Positions 17,264-24,264 are shown, numbered from the stretch's first letter. The stretch: 41,182 nucleotides of DNA from Alphaproteobacteria bacterium (GCA_030682495.1 JAUXOC010000078.1:1-41182); one strand, 5' to 3'. Translations and numbers: made by a program. The notes: generated from the letters alone by a model not told the origin.

Positions 17264-18355
17264 TTAGGGCGCGGCGGTCTTTTGCGTTTGTTTTACCGCA
17301 GGTGCGGCAGGCGCGTTTCCGTCCGGCTTTTGCGCTTCCTGCATAATACCGCCCAGCGCTTTTTGCGAGGCGGTTTTTCCGGCATCCGACGTCAGCTCGC
17401 CGCCCACAACGAACTGCAGAAAGCCGGAAAGCGTTTTATTGCTGTCGGCCAGTGCCGGATTTTCGCGGCTGAGCAGCGTTGTCATTTTGCGGCTGTAGTC
17501 AAAATTGGTCGCGGTAGACGGGCCAAGGTCGGCATCGCTCATCAGCGTGCACATGGTTAGCAGGGCGCGGTCGCGCGCGATGTCCTGCAATTCCTGCGGT
17601 GTTCCCTCGGCGCCGCCCTTGACGGTTGACTTGAGAAACGTATGCGGGCTTTTGCCGCCCTGCGGCGCACTGATATCGGTGATGCGGATCATGACACGTA
17701 CGTCTTCCTGATCACGCGGTGACATGCCGACCAGCTTCATAAAAGGCTCAATCGCGCCGATGGCTTTGTTTTCCAGCCGGTATTGCTCGTGGCTTTCGGG
17801 GCCGTTCAGCGAATTGGTTTTACCATCGTGCATCAGGTCGTGTCCCGCTGCGGCCAGAAGGCATTTGCCGATATTGTCCGACTCCAGCATCACTGCACCC
17901 GGCTTGCCGCTGGCGGCCAGTTCGTTATTGACGTTACACAGCCGCGCCATGGCGGCGGTCACTTCGCGGAAATGGTGGTTGCTGTGATAGGGATTGTCGT
18001 TGTCGACCTCTGCCGCAAGGCCGGCCATGACGGCGGCTTTGAGATACTTATTGTCGGCGGGAATATCAAAATGCTCTGCGGCGGCGCAGATGATGGCGGT
18101 GGTGCTGGGCGGGTTGTCGCGCCATTTGTCAAACAACTCGGCCATTTTTGCGCCGTTATCATCGCCGCCTGCTGTCGTGGCGCAGGCAAAAAGCACGCCG
18201 GCATCCTGTTTCAGTCGCTGCATGTCACGCTCAAAATTTCTGACAGTGTCGATGGCGCTGTTGACCAGCTCGTCGCGGCGGAAGGTGTTTTTGAAAAAAG
18301 CATCGTCCTGCACAGCGAGGGTGGCGGATGACTTTTCAACAAGGTCTTTGTACAT
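17264..18355 (-). CDS. Class I cyclic-nucleotide phosphodiesterase-like HD-superfamily protein
   Basis: I chose ATG 18353-18355 (363 residues) because GGAG lies 8 bases upstream; an in-frame GTG 30 codons earlier lacks a ribosome site. The protein has the metal-site motifs of class I phosphodiesterases in the right order: YHSNHHFREV near 126 (YHxxxH), HDLMHDGKTNSL near 171 (HDxxHxGxxN), a RLEN sequence shortly after, as in the SVLENHH of the family, and SDADLG near 273 for the final metal Asp. Class I enzymes hydrolyse cAMP or cGMP and are best known from eukaryotes. The N-terminal 100 residues and the Pro/Ala tail (after 330) are unlike the family. There is no signal peptide or membrane helix, so it is probably cytoplasmic. 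Activity and substrate are inferred. Confidence 0.75.
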   Translation of the reverse strand: MYKDLVEKSSATLAVQDDAFFKNTFRRDELVNSAIDTVRNFERDMQRLKQDAGVLFACATTAGGDDNGAKMAELFDKWRDNPPSTTAIICAAAEHFDIPADNKYLKAAVMAGLAAEVDNDNPYHSNHHFREVTAAMARLCNVNNELAASGKPGAVMLESDNIGKCLLAAAGHDLMHDGKTNSLNGPESHEQYRLENKAIGAIEPFMKLVGMSPRDQEDVRVMIRITDISAPQGGKSPHTFLKSTVKGGAEGTPQELQDIARDRALLTMCTLMSDADLGPSTATNFDYSRKMTTLLSRENPALADSNKTLSGFLQFVVGGELTSDAGKTASQKALGGIMQEAQKPDGNAPAAPAVKQTQKTAAP

Positions 18356-18553
18356 GCGCTGTGCTCCGGCCCGTAAACGTGTGGTCAATCTTGCATATAA
18401 TCTTGTGCATGAAAGGCAAAGGCGTCGAAGCAACAAATTCATCACGTCATTTCAAACAGCCGTTCACAAAATCACGCCGCATAGGGCATATGCAAGTGGT
18501 CAGCTTCATCCTAGCCGAAAAGCCTTAATCTTATGTTAAGCGGGGCGGGGTGT

Positions 18554-18754
18554 TTATGAGCTGTGGCTGCTGCTCTGGGGCAGGGTCGCCCACCAATGCT
18601 GCAAAAGCTGCTTTTGCGTGACAAGCTGCTGGTAATGGCGTTGCAGATGGGGCTGGCGGGTGAGAAGACGGCGCATGCGGGCGGCGCGGGCAGGGTCGAG
18701 CTGATTATCCACCAGTGCCTCGATATCCTGCGATGTGATCCTGTCGCCGTGCAT
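18554..18754 (-). CDS. Short anti-sigma-factor-like protein
   Basis: The 66-residue protein matches the N-terminal helices of alphaproteobacterial ECF anti-sigma factors: an ITSQDIEALVDNQLDPARA opening with a following short helix. It stops before the place where a membrane helix would normally follow, and it has no zinc-binding Cys/His pattern. It is not NepR-like. It could be a soluble anti-sigma factor for the ECF sigma factor encoded at 21.7-22.3 kb, or a remnant. A GGAAC-N17-CGTT promoter lies about 50-75 bases upstream, so the gene is probably part of the ECF regulon. The ribosome site is weak (AAAGG at long spacing). The start at ATG 18752-18754 gives the family-like N-terminus. Confidence 0.7.
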   Translation of the reverse strand: MHGDRITSQDIEALVDNQLDPARAARMRRLLTRQPHLQRHYQQLVTQKQLLQHWWATLPQSSSHSS

Positions 18755-18805
18755 ATTATTATTTTGCCTTTGTAATTACAGGGTTTTTCACCCTCTTTGT
18801 CCGCC

Positions 18806-18831
18806 AACGCCCGTGCGGCGGGGAAAGTTCC
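18806..18831 (-). promoter_or_regulatory. ECF (EcfG-type) promoter for the anti-sigma-like gene
   Basis: On the minus strand, GGAAC (18831-18827) and CGTT (18809-18806) are separated by exactly 17 bases, matching the alphaproteobacterial general-stress consensus in full. The start point would fall near 18798, about 45 bases before the start codon. Confidence 0.75.
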
Positions 18832-18833
18832 GC

Positions 18834-18858
18834 CGAACTTAACGCCGCTTCAGGCGTT
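18834..18858 (+). promoter_or_regulatory. ECF (EcfG-type) promoter for the DUF1328 gene, back-to-back with the previous one
   Basis: On the plus strand CGAAC (18834-18838), N16, CGTT (18855-18858) differs from consensus at one -35 base. The two divergent -35 boxes lie 2 bases apart within a perfect AAGTTC-CGCC-GAACTT inverted repeat (18825-18840). The start codon is 35 bases downstream. Confidence 0.65.
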
Positions 18859-18893
18859 GGTTTTTCAGGGATTTAAAGAAAGTGAGGTGCACA

Positions 18894-19070
18894 ATGCTCA
18901 GAGCAGCCTTTGGTTTTCTGGTTCTGGCGATTATCGCCGGGATTTTCGGCTTTGGCGGCATTGCCGCTCTGTCGGTCGATATCGCCCGCATTTTGGTGGT
19001 CTTGTTCCTGATTCTCTTTGCCGTGGCGCTGGTCATGCATGCCTTGCGCGGCAAGACACCTCCTGTTTAG
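18894..19070 (+). CDS. DUF1328 small membrane protein (YtjA-like)
   Basis: The 58-residue protein starts at ATG 18894-18896, with GAGGTG 5-8 bases upstream; an upstream in-frame ATG at 18882 lacks this. It has two hydrophobic helices separated by a short Gly-rich turn (IIAGIFGFGGIAALSVDIA) and a basic C-terminal end. This matches DUF1328/YtjA proteins, which are small inner-membrane proteins of unknown function often seen in stress regulons. An ECF-type promoter precedes it, in line with that. The gene stands alone, followed by a hairpin terminator at 19129-19156. Confidence 0.88.
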   Translation: MLRAAFGFLVLAIIAGIFGFGGIAALSVDIARILVVLFLILFAVALVMHALRGKTPPV

Positions 19071-19128
19071 GCGCAAGTCAGTGCCGATTTGGGCGCAAGC
19101 CTACGATATCGAAATAAAAAAACAGAGA

Positions 19129-19156
19129 GGGGCGGCACGTATTTTTGTGTCGCCCC
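19129..19156. terminator. Hairpin terminator between the DUF1328 and hybrid kinase genes
   Basis: GGGGCGGCAC pairs with GTGTCGCCCC (one G-T pair) around an 8-base loop. A T-rich run lies inside the loop and an A-run lies upstream, so it can work for the plus strand and, with U-residues beyond, for the minus strand. Confidence 0.6.
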
Positions 19157-19222
19157 CGCGCTTAAACCCGCTATAAAATAGGAAGATTCTTTCGCCCTCT
19201 GCCCTTAACGACGGATTGTCCG

Positions 19223-21622
19223 GTGCATTTTTTCAAGAAGTACAAAGCGCCGCTTTTTTTTACCCTGCTGCTGGCGGGGGCTTTGGTCATGCTGGGGGCT
19301 TTTGTTTATAAAGGGACGGGCTCGATCAACCGCGCCATGAGCGGGATCGAGCAAAGCCACGAGATCATCAGCAAGAACCAGGAACTGGCAGCGCAGGTCG
19401 AACGTATGGCCGCGCAGCAGCAGGCCTATGTGCTGAGCGGTGAAGACCGCTTCAACGCCGCCTATGATTTTACCAAGGGCAATATTTCCAACCGCATCGC
19501 CGAGCTGACGGCGCTGATGCGCCAGAATACGGCGCAGGTCAGCCGCCTGAATGAGTTGCAGCACCATTTTCTGCTGCTGAGCGAGCGGCTGGATGAAATG
19601 GCCATGGTCTATAGGGCAGACCGTGCGCTGGCCGCTATTGCCGCACAGGAAGCCGCGCGGGTGGCGGCAGAAAAGGCAGCCGCTGCAGAAGCCGCTAATG
19701 AAAAGACACCGGATGCCGCTGCGCCCAAAAGCGACAAAAAACCCAAACCCGCCGCCGCAAAAGAAGTGCGTCTGGTTTTCAACCTGCCGCTGCCGCCGCC
19801 GCGCCCGATGCCGACGATGGACACCATCGAAGCCGCGCGTGAAAACCTGTCCCGTGTCAGCGGCGAAATCATCGCCGATGAACAGCTGCTGCTGAAACGC
19901 CGAAGCGAAACGCTGGAACAGCAGCGGCGTTTCTACCGCCTGTCTGTTATGGCCGGTGCGGTGGGGATTGCGCTGGTCTTTCTGGTCGGCGTGGTTTATC
20001 TGGTGCGCGCGCCGCAAGCGCCGCGCGCGGATGCCGAGGGCGGCGCGGAAGAAATGTTCCGCCTTGCGATTGAAGGTTCGAACGATGGGATTTTTGAATG
20101 GTATCTGGAGCGGGAGACGGCTTTTTACTCGGCGCAGTTCTGGGCTATGCTCGGCCATGAGAAAGGCCACTTCCCTGAAACGATGCAGTCTTTCCGAGAT
20201 ATCCTGCACCCCGAAGACCGCGAACGTGTGCTCGGCCATCTGGAGCGCTATCTGGGCGGCGAGCTGCCGGATTATCTGATTATCTTCCGCATGCGCCACA
20301 AATCCGGCCGCTGGGTCTGGATCAACGGGCGCGGCAAGGCGCTCTATGATGACAAGGGCAAACCGTACAGGCTTGTCGGCGCGCATACCGATATCAGCCA
20401 TATCAAGGCCTATGAAGAAAAGCTGCAAAAAGCGAAAGAAACCGCAGAGAAGGCCAGCCGCGCCAAGACCGATTTTCTGGCGCATATGAGCCATGAAATC
20501 CGCACGCCGCTGACGGCGATCAGCGGTATCGCCGAAATTTTTGAAAAGCATCAGGGAAATCTTGATCCCAAACAGCAGCAGCTCGTCAAAACGCTCAATT
20601 CCAGTACGCAGTCGCTGAAGGAACTGGTCAGCGACATCCTCGATTTCTCCAAAATCGAAAGCGGTGAGCTGGAGCTGGAAGAGAGCCCCTTCGGCCTGCA
20701 AAACCTGTTTGAACAGGTCGTCAGCATCGTCTCTGTCAAGGCGCATGAAAAGGGCATCGGCTTCCGCTTTGATTTTGAAGACGTGAAGCGGCAGCGCATC
20801 CTCGGCGACCGCGCGCGTCTGCGTCAGATATTGATTAACCTCATCGGCAATGCTGTGAAATTCACGGATAAAGGCGAAGTGGAAATCAAAGCCAGCCGCA
20901 TCATGAAGGGAGGCAGCGCGCAGCTGCGCATTGATGTACGCGACACCGGCATCGGCATCGACCCCAAACATTTCGATATGATTTTCGAGCGTTTCAAACA
21001 GGCGGATTCATCGGTGTCGCGCAAATATGGCGGCACAGGCCTCGGTCTGCCGATTTCGCAGCGGCTGGCGCGTTTGATGGGCGGCAATATCACGGTCGAT
21101 AGCGCGCTTGGCAAGGGCTCGACCTTCACGCTGCTGCTGCCCGTGCGGCAGGAAGAAGAGATCACCGAGGCGCAGAGCGACCAAAGCCTCAGCCTCAGCC
21201 TCAGCGAAAGCATCCGCGAACAAGGCAAGGCGCAAAAACGCATTTTGCTGGTCGAAGATTACGAAGGTAACGTGGTGCTCCTGAGCTATCTGCTCGATAG
21301 TCTTGGCTGCCAGTACGATGTCGCGCGCACGGGGCTGGAAGCCGTGAATATGTGGAAGCAGCGCGGGTATGATCTGATTTTGATGGACGTGCAAATGCCG
21401 GAAATGGACGGCTTTACCGCCACCGCGCAAATCCGCCGCATGGAAGAAGAAAAAGCCCTGCCGCGTACGCCCATCATCGGCATGACCGCGCATGCGCTTG
21501 TCGGCGACAAAGAAAAATGTATCGAAGCGGGTATGGATTCCTATCTGCCCAAGCCGATCGTCGAAATCGATCTCAAATCCAAAATCGTTGAATATCTGGA
21601 CGCCAAGAAACGCGTGGCATAG
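19223..21622 (+). CDS. Hybrid sensor histidine kinase (periplasmic sensor, PAS, HisKA, HATPase, receiver)
   Basis: The protein has 799 residues, probably from GTG 19223-19225. Two membrane helices (about 11-28 and 240-260) frame a periplasmic helical domain resembling CHASE3, with an unusual Ala/Lys/Pro-rich insertion at about 140-200. A PAS domain follows (about 275-395, with the HPEDRERV and RWVWINGRG motifs). Then come the phospho-His424 box (AHMSHEIRTPLT), the ATPase domain with N-, G1-, F- and G2-boxes (NLIGNAVKFT, DTGIGI, GGTGLGLPIS), and a C-terminal receiver with Asp722 (LILMDVQMPEMDG). An SLSLSLSES linker joins kinase and receiver. Phosphate would pass to an HPt protein such as the receiver-HPt protein at 8.2-9.0 kb. 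No partner is directly adjacent. Confidence 0.93.
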   Translation: MHFFKKYKAPLFFTLLLAGALVMLGAFVYKGTGSINRAMSGIEQSHEIISKNQELAAQVERMAAQQQAYVLSGEDRFNAAYDFTKGNISNRIAELTALMRQNTAQVSRLNELQHHFLLLSERLDEMAMVYRADRALAAIAAQEAARVAAEKAAAAEAANEKTPDAAAPKSDKKPKPAAAKEVRLVFNLPLPPPRPMPTMDTIEAARENLSRVSGEIIADEQLLLKRRSETLEQQRRFYRLSVMAGAVGIALVFLVGVVYLVRAPQAPRADAEGGAEEMFRLAIEGSNDGIFEWYLERETAFYSAQFWAMLGHEKGHFPETMQSFRDILHPEDRERVLGHLERYLGGELPDYLIIFRMRHKSGRWVWINGRGKALYDDKGKPYRLVGAHTDISHIKAYEEKLQKAKETAEKASRAKTDFLAHMSHEIRTPLTAISGIAEIFEKHQGNLDPKQQQLVKTLNSSTQSLKELVSDILDFSKIESGELELEESPFGLQNLFEQVVSIVSVKAHEKGIGFRFDFEDVKRQRILGDRARLRQILINLIGNAVKFTDKGEVEIKASRIMKGGSAQLRIDVRDTGIGIDPKHFDMIFERFKQADSSVSRKYGGTGLGLPISQRLARLMGGNITVDSALGKGSTFTLLLPVRQEEEITEAQSDQSLSLSLSESIREQGKAQKRILLVEDYEGNVVLLSYLLDSLGCQYDVARTGLEAVNMWKQRGYDLILMDVQMPEMDGFTATAQIRRMEEEKALPRTPIIGMTAHALVGDKEKCIEAGMDSYLPKPIVEIDLKSKIVEYLDAKKRVA

Positions 21623-21627
21623 AACAA

Positions 21628-21651
21628 CGCCCGGCAGGGGGATGCCGGGCG
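21628..21651. terminator. Hairpin terminator after the hybrid kinase gene
   Basis: CGCCCGGCA and TGCCGGGCG form a perfect 9-bp stem with a 6-base loop, 6 bases after the stop codon. No U-tract follows. It lies between convergent genes. Confidence 0.6.
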
Positions 21652-21678
21652 CTGTCGCTGAGGGATGGTCAGTATGAT

Positions 21679-21704
21679 TTAGTAGGCAGTATTAGTAGGC
21701 AGTA
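21679..21704. repeat. 13-bp tandem duplication
   Basis: TTAGTAGGCAGTA occurs twice in direct succession (21679-21691, 21692-21704) in the 3' region between the kinase and sigma-factor genes. It is non-coding and no function is evident. Confidence 0.85.
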
Positions 21705-21723
21705 AGGGCTTCGTGATAAAAAT

Positions 21724-22284
21724 TTATGCGGCGTTCATGATCGCATCGCGGGTCGCCTGAATACGGCCCAGCGGTACGGTCGCCACCGCCATGCTTTCTT
21801 CTGCAAAGGGATGATCCATCAACTGCTGTAGCGCAGATCTGGCGCGCGACAGGCGAGAGCGGACCGTGCCCACGGGAATTTGCAAAAACTCCGATACTTC
21901 TTCGTAGCGCATGCCTTTGATGCAAACCAGCACCAGCATTTCGCGGTGTTCCTTGCTCAGGCGCTGCATGGCAGTGCGCACCAGCGCAAGGTCAACCATG
22001 TTTTCCTGCGGCGCATCGACGGCGCTGGCCATGATATGCGGCTCGGGGTCGTATTGACTTTCGAATTTCTTTTTGCGGCGATAGCCGGTGACGAACAGGT
22101 TGAACATGATTTTCGATGTCCAGCTGAACAGGTTGGTGTTGTCTTCGAACAACGCCTGTTTTTCGATCGCGCGCAAAAGCGTGGATTGAACCAGGTCCTC
22201 CGCCTCGTGCACATTGCGCGTCAGCCGCAAAGCAAACTTGCGGAGGTTCGGCATTTCGTGTACCAGTGCTTCGTGTTTGAACAT
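21724..22284 (-). CDS. ECF-family RNA polymerase sigma factor
   Basis: The protein has 186 residues. Region 2 (about 10-80) has the opening LRKFALRLTRNVHEAEDLVQSTLLRA and a basic DNA-melting helix. Region 4 (about 115-165) has EHREMLVLVCIKGMRYEEVSEFLQIPVGTVRSRLSRAR. This is close to the EcfG/ECF15 type that controls the general stress response in alphaproteobacteria, although the usual neighbours NepR and PhyR are not here. The AAGGAG ribosome site is strong. Three GGAAC-type promoters within the window (18.8 kb twice, 23.4 kb) are the likely targets; this pairing is inferred. I found no such promoter in front of the gene itself. A short anti-sigma-like gene lies 3 kb away. Confidence 0.92.
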   Translation of the reverse strand: MFKHEALVHEMPNLRKFALRLTRNVHEAEDLVQSTLLRAIEKQALFEDNTNLFSWTSKIMFNLFVTGYRRKKKFESQYDPEPHIMASAVDAPQENMVDLALVRTAMQRLSKEHREMLVLVCIKGMRYEEVSEFLQIPVGTVRSRLSRARSALQQLMDHPFAEESMAVATVPLGRIQATRDAIMNAA

Positions 22285-22406
22285 GTAAAAGCTCCTTTTT
22301 GTTGCCTTACATCTTCAAGCCTAAGCCGCGTCTGTAGCCGCTGTTTGCCAGCTGTGTAACAGGCGTGAAATAATTTGTTTCGTTTTTGTAACAAAGCGCG
22401 TAATCT

Positions 22407-22433
22407 GGAAAAACCGCTGCGATTTCAGGCGTT
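22407..22433 (+). promoter_or_regulatory. Weak ECF-like promoter candidate for the OmpR-type regulator
   Basis: GGAAA (22407-22411), an 18-base spacer and CGTT (22430-22433) lie 24 bases before the chosen start codon. The -35 has one mismatch and the spacer is one base long, so this may be chance. Confidence 0.25.
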
Positions 22434-22456
22434 TGACTTTACGTAAGGTATATACC

Positions 22457-23203
22457 GTGCTTCACAAAGGAACCGTTTTGACCGTCGATGACGATGCCGA
22501 CCTGCAGGTCGTCATGCGTCATTACCTTGAGGCCGAGGGCTATCAGATTCTCTCCGCCCATAGCGGGGCAGAGCTTTTGTCCAAGCTGGAATCGACCGCG
22601 CCGGACATCATCCTGCTTGACCTGATTCTGCCTGATAACGACGGGCTTTCCCTGCTCGGGCAGATCCGCAGCAAATGCAGTGCCGCAGTGATCGTGGTCA
22701 GCGGCAAAGATGAAACTGCCGACCGCATCGTCGGCCTTGAAATGGGCGCGGATGATTACCTGACCAAGCCGTTTGAAATGCGCGAGCTGTCTGCGCGCAT
22801 CAAGGCCGTCTTGCGCCGCACCGGCGGGGGTGATGCGCCGGCGAACGATAAAGCAGCAGCAGGCAATCTGGCCAAGGCGCCGCGCCTGTTGTTTGGCGGC
22901 TGGGTGCTGGACCGCCGCCAGTACCAGTTGTTTGACAGCGAAGGCAAGCCTGCGGATTTGACGAGCGGCGAATTTCGTCTGCTCGAAGCACTGGTCAGCG
23001 CGCCGCACCGCGTACTCAGCCGCGAACAGCTGTTTGAACTGACGCGCGGCGGCAGCGATTTTGACAGCTATGACCGCGCCATCGATATCCAGATCGCGCG
23101 CATCCGCAAAAAATTGCAGGACGATCCCAAAAATCCCGAACTCATCAAAACCGTTCGCGGCGTCGGGTATATGTTTACACACGACGCGAAGGCGTCTGAA
23201 TGA
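22457..23203 (+). CDS. OmpR/PhoB-family response regulator
   Basis: The protein has 248 residues from GTG 22457-22459, chosen because TAAGG lies 8 bases upstream and it places the first receiver strand (GTVLTVDDD) at the usual depth. The receiver (1-120) has D11-D13, phospho-acceptor Asp55 (IILLDLILPD) and Lys in DYLTKPFE. A Gly/Ala/Asp linker leads to a winged-helix DNA-binding domain (about 150-245), with LTSGEFRLLEALV and the closing IKTVRGVGYMF. It is divergent from the sigma-factor gene. No kinase is adjacent in the same transcript; the hybrid kinase upstream ends in its own receiver. The last codons contain a GACGC-GAAG-GCGTC hairpin duplicated in the terminator that follows. Confidence 0.93.
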   Translation: MLHKGTVLTVDDDADLQVVMRHYLEAEGYQILSAHSGAELLSKLESTAPDIILLDLILPDNDGLSLLGQIRSKCSAAVIVVSGKDETADRIVGLEMGADDYLTKPFEMRELSARIKAVLRRTGGGDAPANDKAAAGNLAKAPRLLFGGWVLDRRQYQLFDSEGKPADLTSGEFRLLEALVSAPHRVLSREQLFELTRGGSDFDSYDRAIDIQIARIRKKLQDDPKNPELIKTVRGVGYMFTHDAKASE

Positions 23204-23206
23204 AAT

Positions 23207-23224
23207 AAGACGCGAAGGCGTCTT
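23207..23224 (+). terminator. Hairpin terminator of the OmpR-type gene, duplicated from the coding end
   Basis: AAGACGC-GAAG-GCGTCTT lies a few bases after the stop. Its 14-base core also occurs at 23183-23196 inside the last codons of the gene, so the terminator looks like a short local duplication. Confidence 0.55.
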
Positions 23225-23240
23225 CAGTTAAACTCTATAT

Positions 23241-23280
23241 AAAAAAGGAAGGCGCCACGACGAAACTCAGGGCGCCTTCC
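23241..23280 (-). terminator. Strong rho-independent terminator of the small RNA
   Basis: GGAAGGCGCC and GGCGCCTTCC form a perfect 10-bp stem (23280-23271 with 23256-23247) around a 14-base loop, followed on the minus strand by six U residues (23246-23241). Its orientation shows that transcription comes from the right, where no minus-strand protein gene exists. Confidence 0.85.
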
Positions 23281-23420
23281 CGGAAACACGCAGGCGAGTC
23301 AGAGTCCGCCCACGGTTTCCTTTATGTCGCCGCGCGTCAGGAGCGGCCTTTCCATGTTCAAGGCACACGCGCGGCAAAGAAATTATGCATATGCGGGCAT
23401 ATTCCGATTGTTTCCGCTGT
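23241..23420 (-). ncRNA. Structured small RNA of unknown family, about 180 nt, with ECF-type promoter and own terminator
   Basis: No protein gene fits here, yet the minus strand has a promoter, pairing elements and a terminator in register. The predicted 5' end is near 23420. The 5' segment GGAAACA (23415-23409) pairs with UGUUUCC (23288-23282), closing the RNA just before the terminator. Inside are a small AUAUG-CCCG-CAUAU hairpin (just 3' of the GGAAACA arm), a perfect 9-bp stem GCCGCGCGU/ACGCGCGGC (23375-23367 with 23337-23329), an inner GCCUU/AAGGC stem and a GGCG/CGCC stem. CUCCU (23343-23339) lies in an unpaired stretch and could pair with ribosome-binding sites. I cannot assign it to an Rfam family; a 6S-like RNA is not excluded, but the branched fold and ECF promoter argue against it. 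Confidence 0.6.
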
Positions 23421-23426
23421 CTGGCC

Positions 23427-23452
23427 TACGCATGGCAGTTTTAACTGGTTCC
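23427..23452 (-). promoter_or_regulatory. ECF (EcfG-type) promoter of the small RNA
   Basis: GGAAC (23452-23448), 17 bases, CGTA (23430-23427) on the minus strand. The expected start near 23420 falls a few bases before the closing stem of the RNA, which supports both calls. Confidence 0.65.
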
Positions 23453-23514
23453 GGCACGTTTTTTGCCTGAAACCGCCGCGGCCATAGATTAAAAAAATCG
23501 TTATGTTTTAGTGC

Positions 23515-23561
23515 TATAATGGATATGTCGCGCAAGGGGGCACTTTTCAAGCCCCTGCGCG
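23515..23561 (+). promoter_or_regulatory. -10 box and stable 5'-UTR hairpin before the EF-hand gene
   Basis: A perfect TATAAT (23515-23520) has no good -35 partner. Directly after the expected start comes a long hairpin: CGCGCA (23529-23534) pairs with TGCGCG (23556-23561) and GGGGC (23537-23541) with GCCCC (23551-23555), with a 2-base bulge and a 9-base loop. The start codon is 50 bases downstream. It could stabilise the 5' end of the message or control translation; it matches no riboswitch I know. Confidence 0.5.
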
Positions 23562-23611
23562 TTGGCTGCGGCAAGGGAATAAAAAAACCACGACGAAAAA
23601 GGAGATGTCTT

Positions 23612-24220
23612 ATGAGCGCCAACAAGAAAAACATGAAAAAACATTTTATGTTCGCCATCGCCGCCACTGCGCTAATGGTGTGCCAGAGTGCTGCGCCACG
23701 TGCTGAAACGCCGGACGTACCCGAAGGGCATGTCGTTAAACAACGTGTGGAAACAATTACCAAAACGCGCCAGATACTGCCCAAAACCGGCACGCGCATG
23801 GTGAACTTTCTCGATTTCGACCTTAATGGCGATGGCATGCTTTCGGCGCGAGAGGTTGGCGAAATGCTGTTCAAGCTGTTCGACACCGATGGCAACGCCT
23901 TGATCGACAATGTCGAGTTTGAAAAACGCAACGTGATGACCGTCGTCCCGATGGAAAAAGAAACCACGATCAAATACGACTTCGACAATGACGGAAACCC
24001 CGACAAAATCGAACGCGAACATGAAACCTTTATGGAGAAAACGCAGCTCAGCCGCTTTGATACGATGGGCGGCGGTCTGTCCCCCCGCGATTTTGTCGGC
24101 AAAAGCTTTATGCAGATGGACATCGACCGCAGCCGGTTTATCGAACTGGGCGAATGGCGCGGTGCCTATGACGAAGCCATCAACAAGAAGAACAGCAAGC
24201 AGGTTTTTTATAACCGCTAA
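23612..24220 (+). CDS. Exported EF-hand calcium-binding protein
   Basis: The protein has 202 residues from ATG 23612-23614, set by AAGGAGA upstream. The N-terminus (MSANKKNMKKHFMF...) is a Sec signal peptide with a likely cut after RAE or APRA near residue 30. Four EF-hand-type loops can be read: 70-81 (DLNGDGMLSARE), 91-102 (DTDGNALIDNVE), 123-134 (DFDNDGNPDKIE) and 170-181 (DIDRSRFIELGE). The first two are close to canonical; the fourth lacks Gly at position 6. It should bind calcium in the periplasm or outside the cell. A strong hairpin terminator follows. The nearby giant RTX protein also depends on calcium, but nothing shows a direct link. Confidence 0.88.
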   Translation: MSANKKNMKKHFMFAIAATALMVCQSAAPRAETPDVPEGHVVKQRVETITKTRQILPKTGTRMVNFLDFDLNGDGMLSAREVGEMLFKLFDTDGNALIDNVEFEKRNVMTVVPMEKETTIKYDFDNDGNPDKIEREHETFMEKTQLSRFDTMGGGLSPRDFVGKSFMQMDIDRSRFIELGEWRGAYDEAINKKNSKQVFYNR

Positions 24221-24232
24221 TCGTCGCCTCTC

Positions 24233-24264
24233 AAACCCCTGCGTCCGCAAAGGCGCAGGGGTTT
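24233..24264. terminator. Terminator of the EF-hand gene
   Basis: AAACCCCTGCG and CGCAGGGGTTT form a perfect 11-bp stem with a 10-base loop, 13 bases after the stop. The short T-run is part of the stem. Confidence 0.75.

Noticed and set aside
18554-18754. NepR identity for the 66-residue protein
   Set aside because: The sequence lacks the NepR pattern and instead matches the head of ordinary ECF anti-sigma factors.
19205-20971. 588-codon open frame on the minus strand opposite the hybrid kinase gene
   Set aside because: It is the shadow of a clear kinase gene; the translation is low-complexity His/Gln/Arg-rich with no family features.
23241-23420. Identification of the small RNA as 6S RNA
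   Set aside because: Length is similar and the ends pair, but the inside is branched rather than a long rod with a central bubble, and the promoter is ECF-like. Left as unknown.
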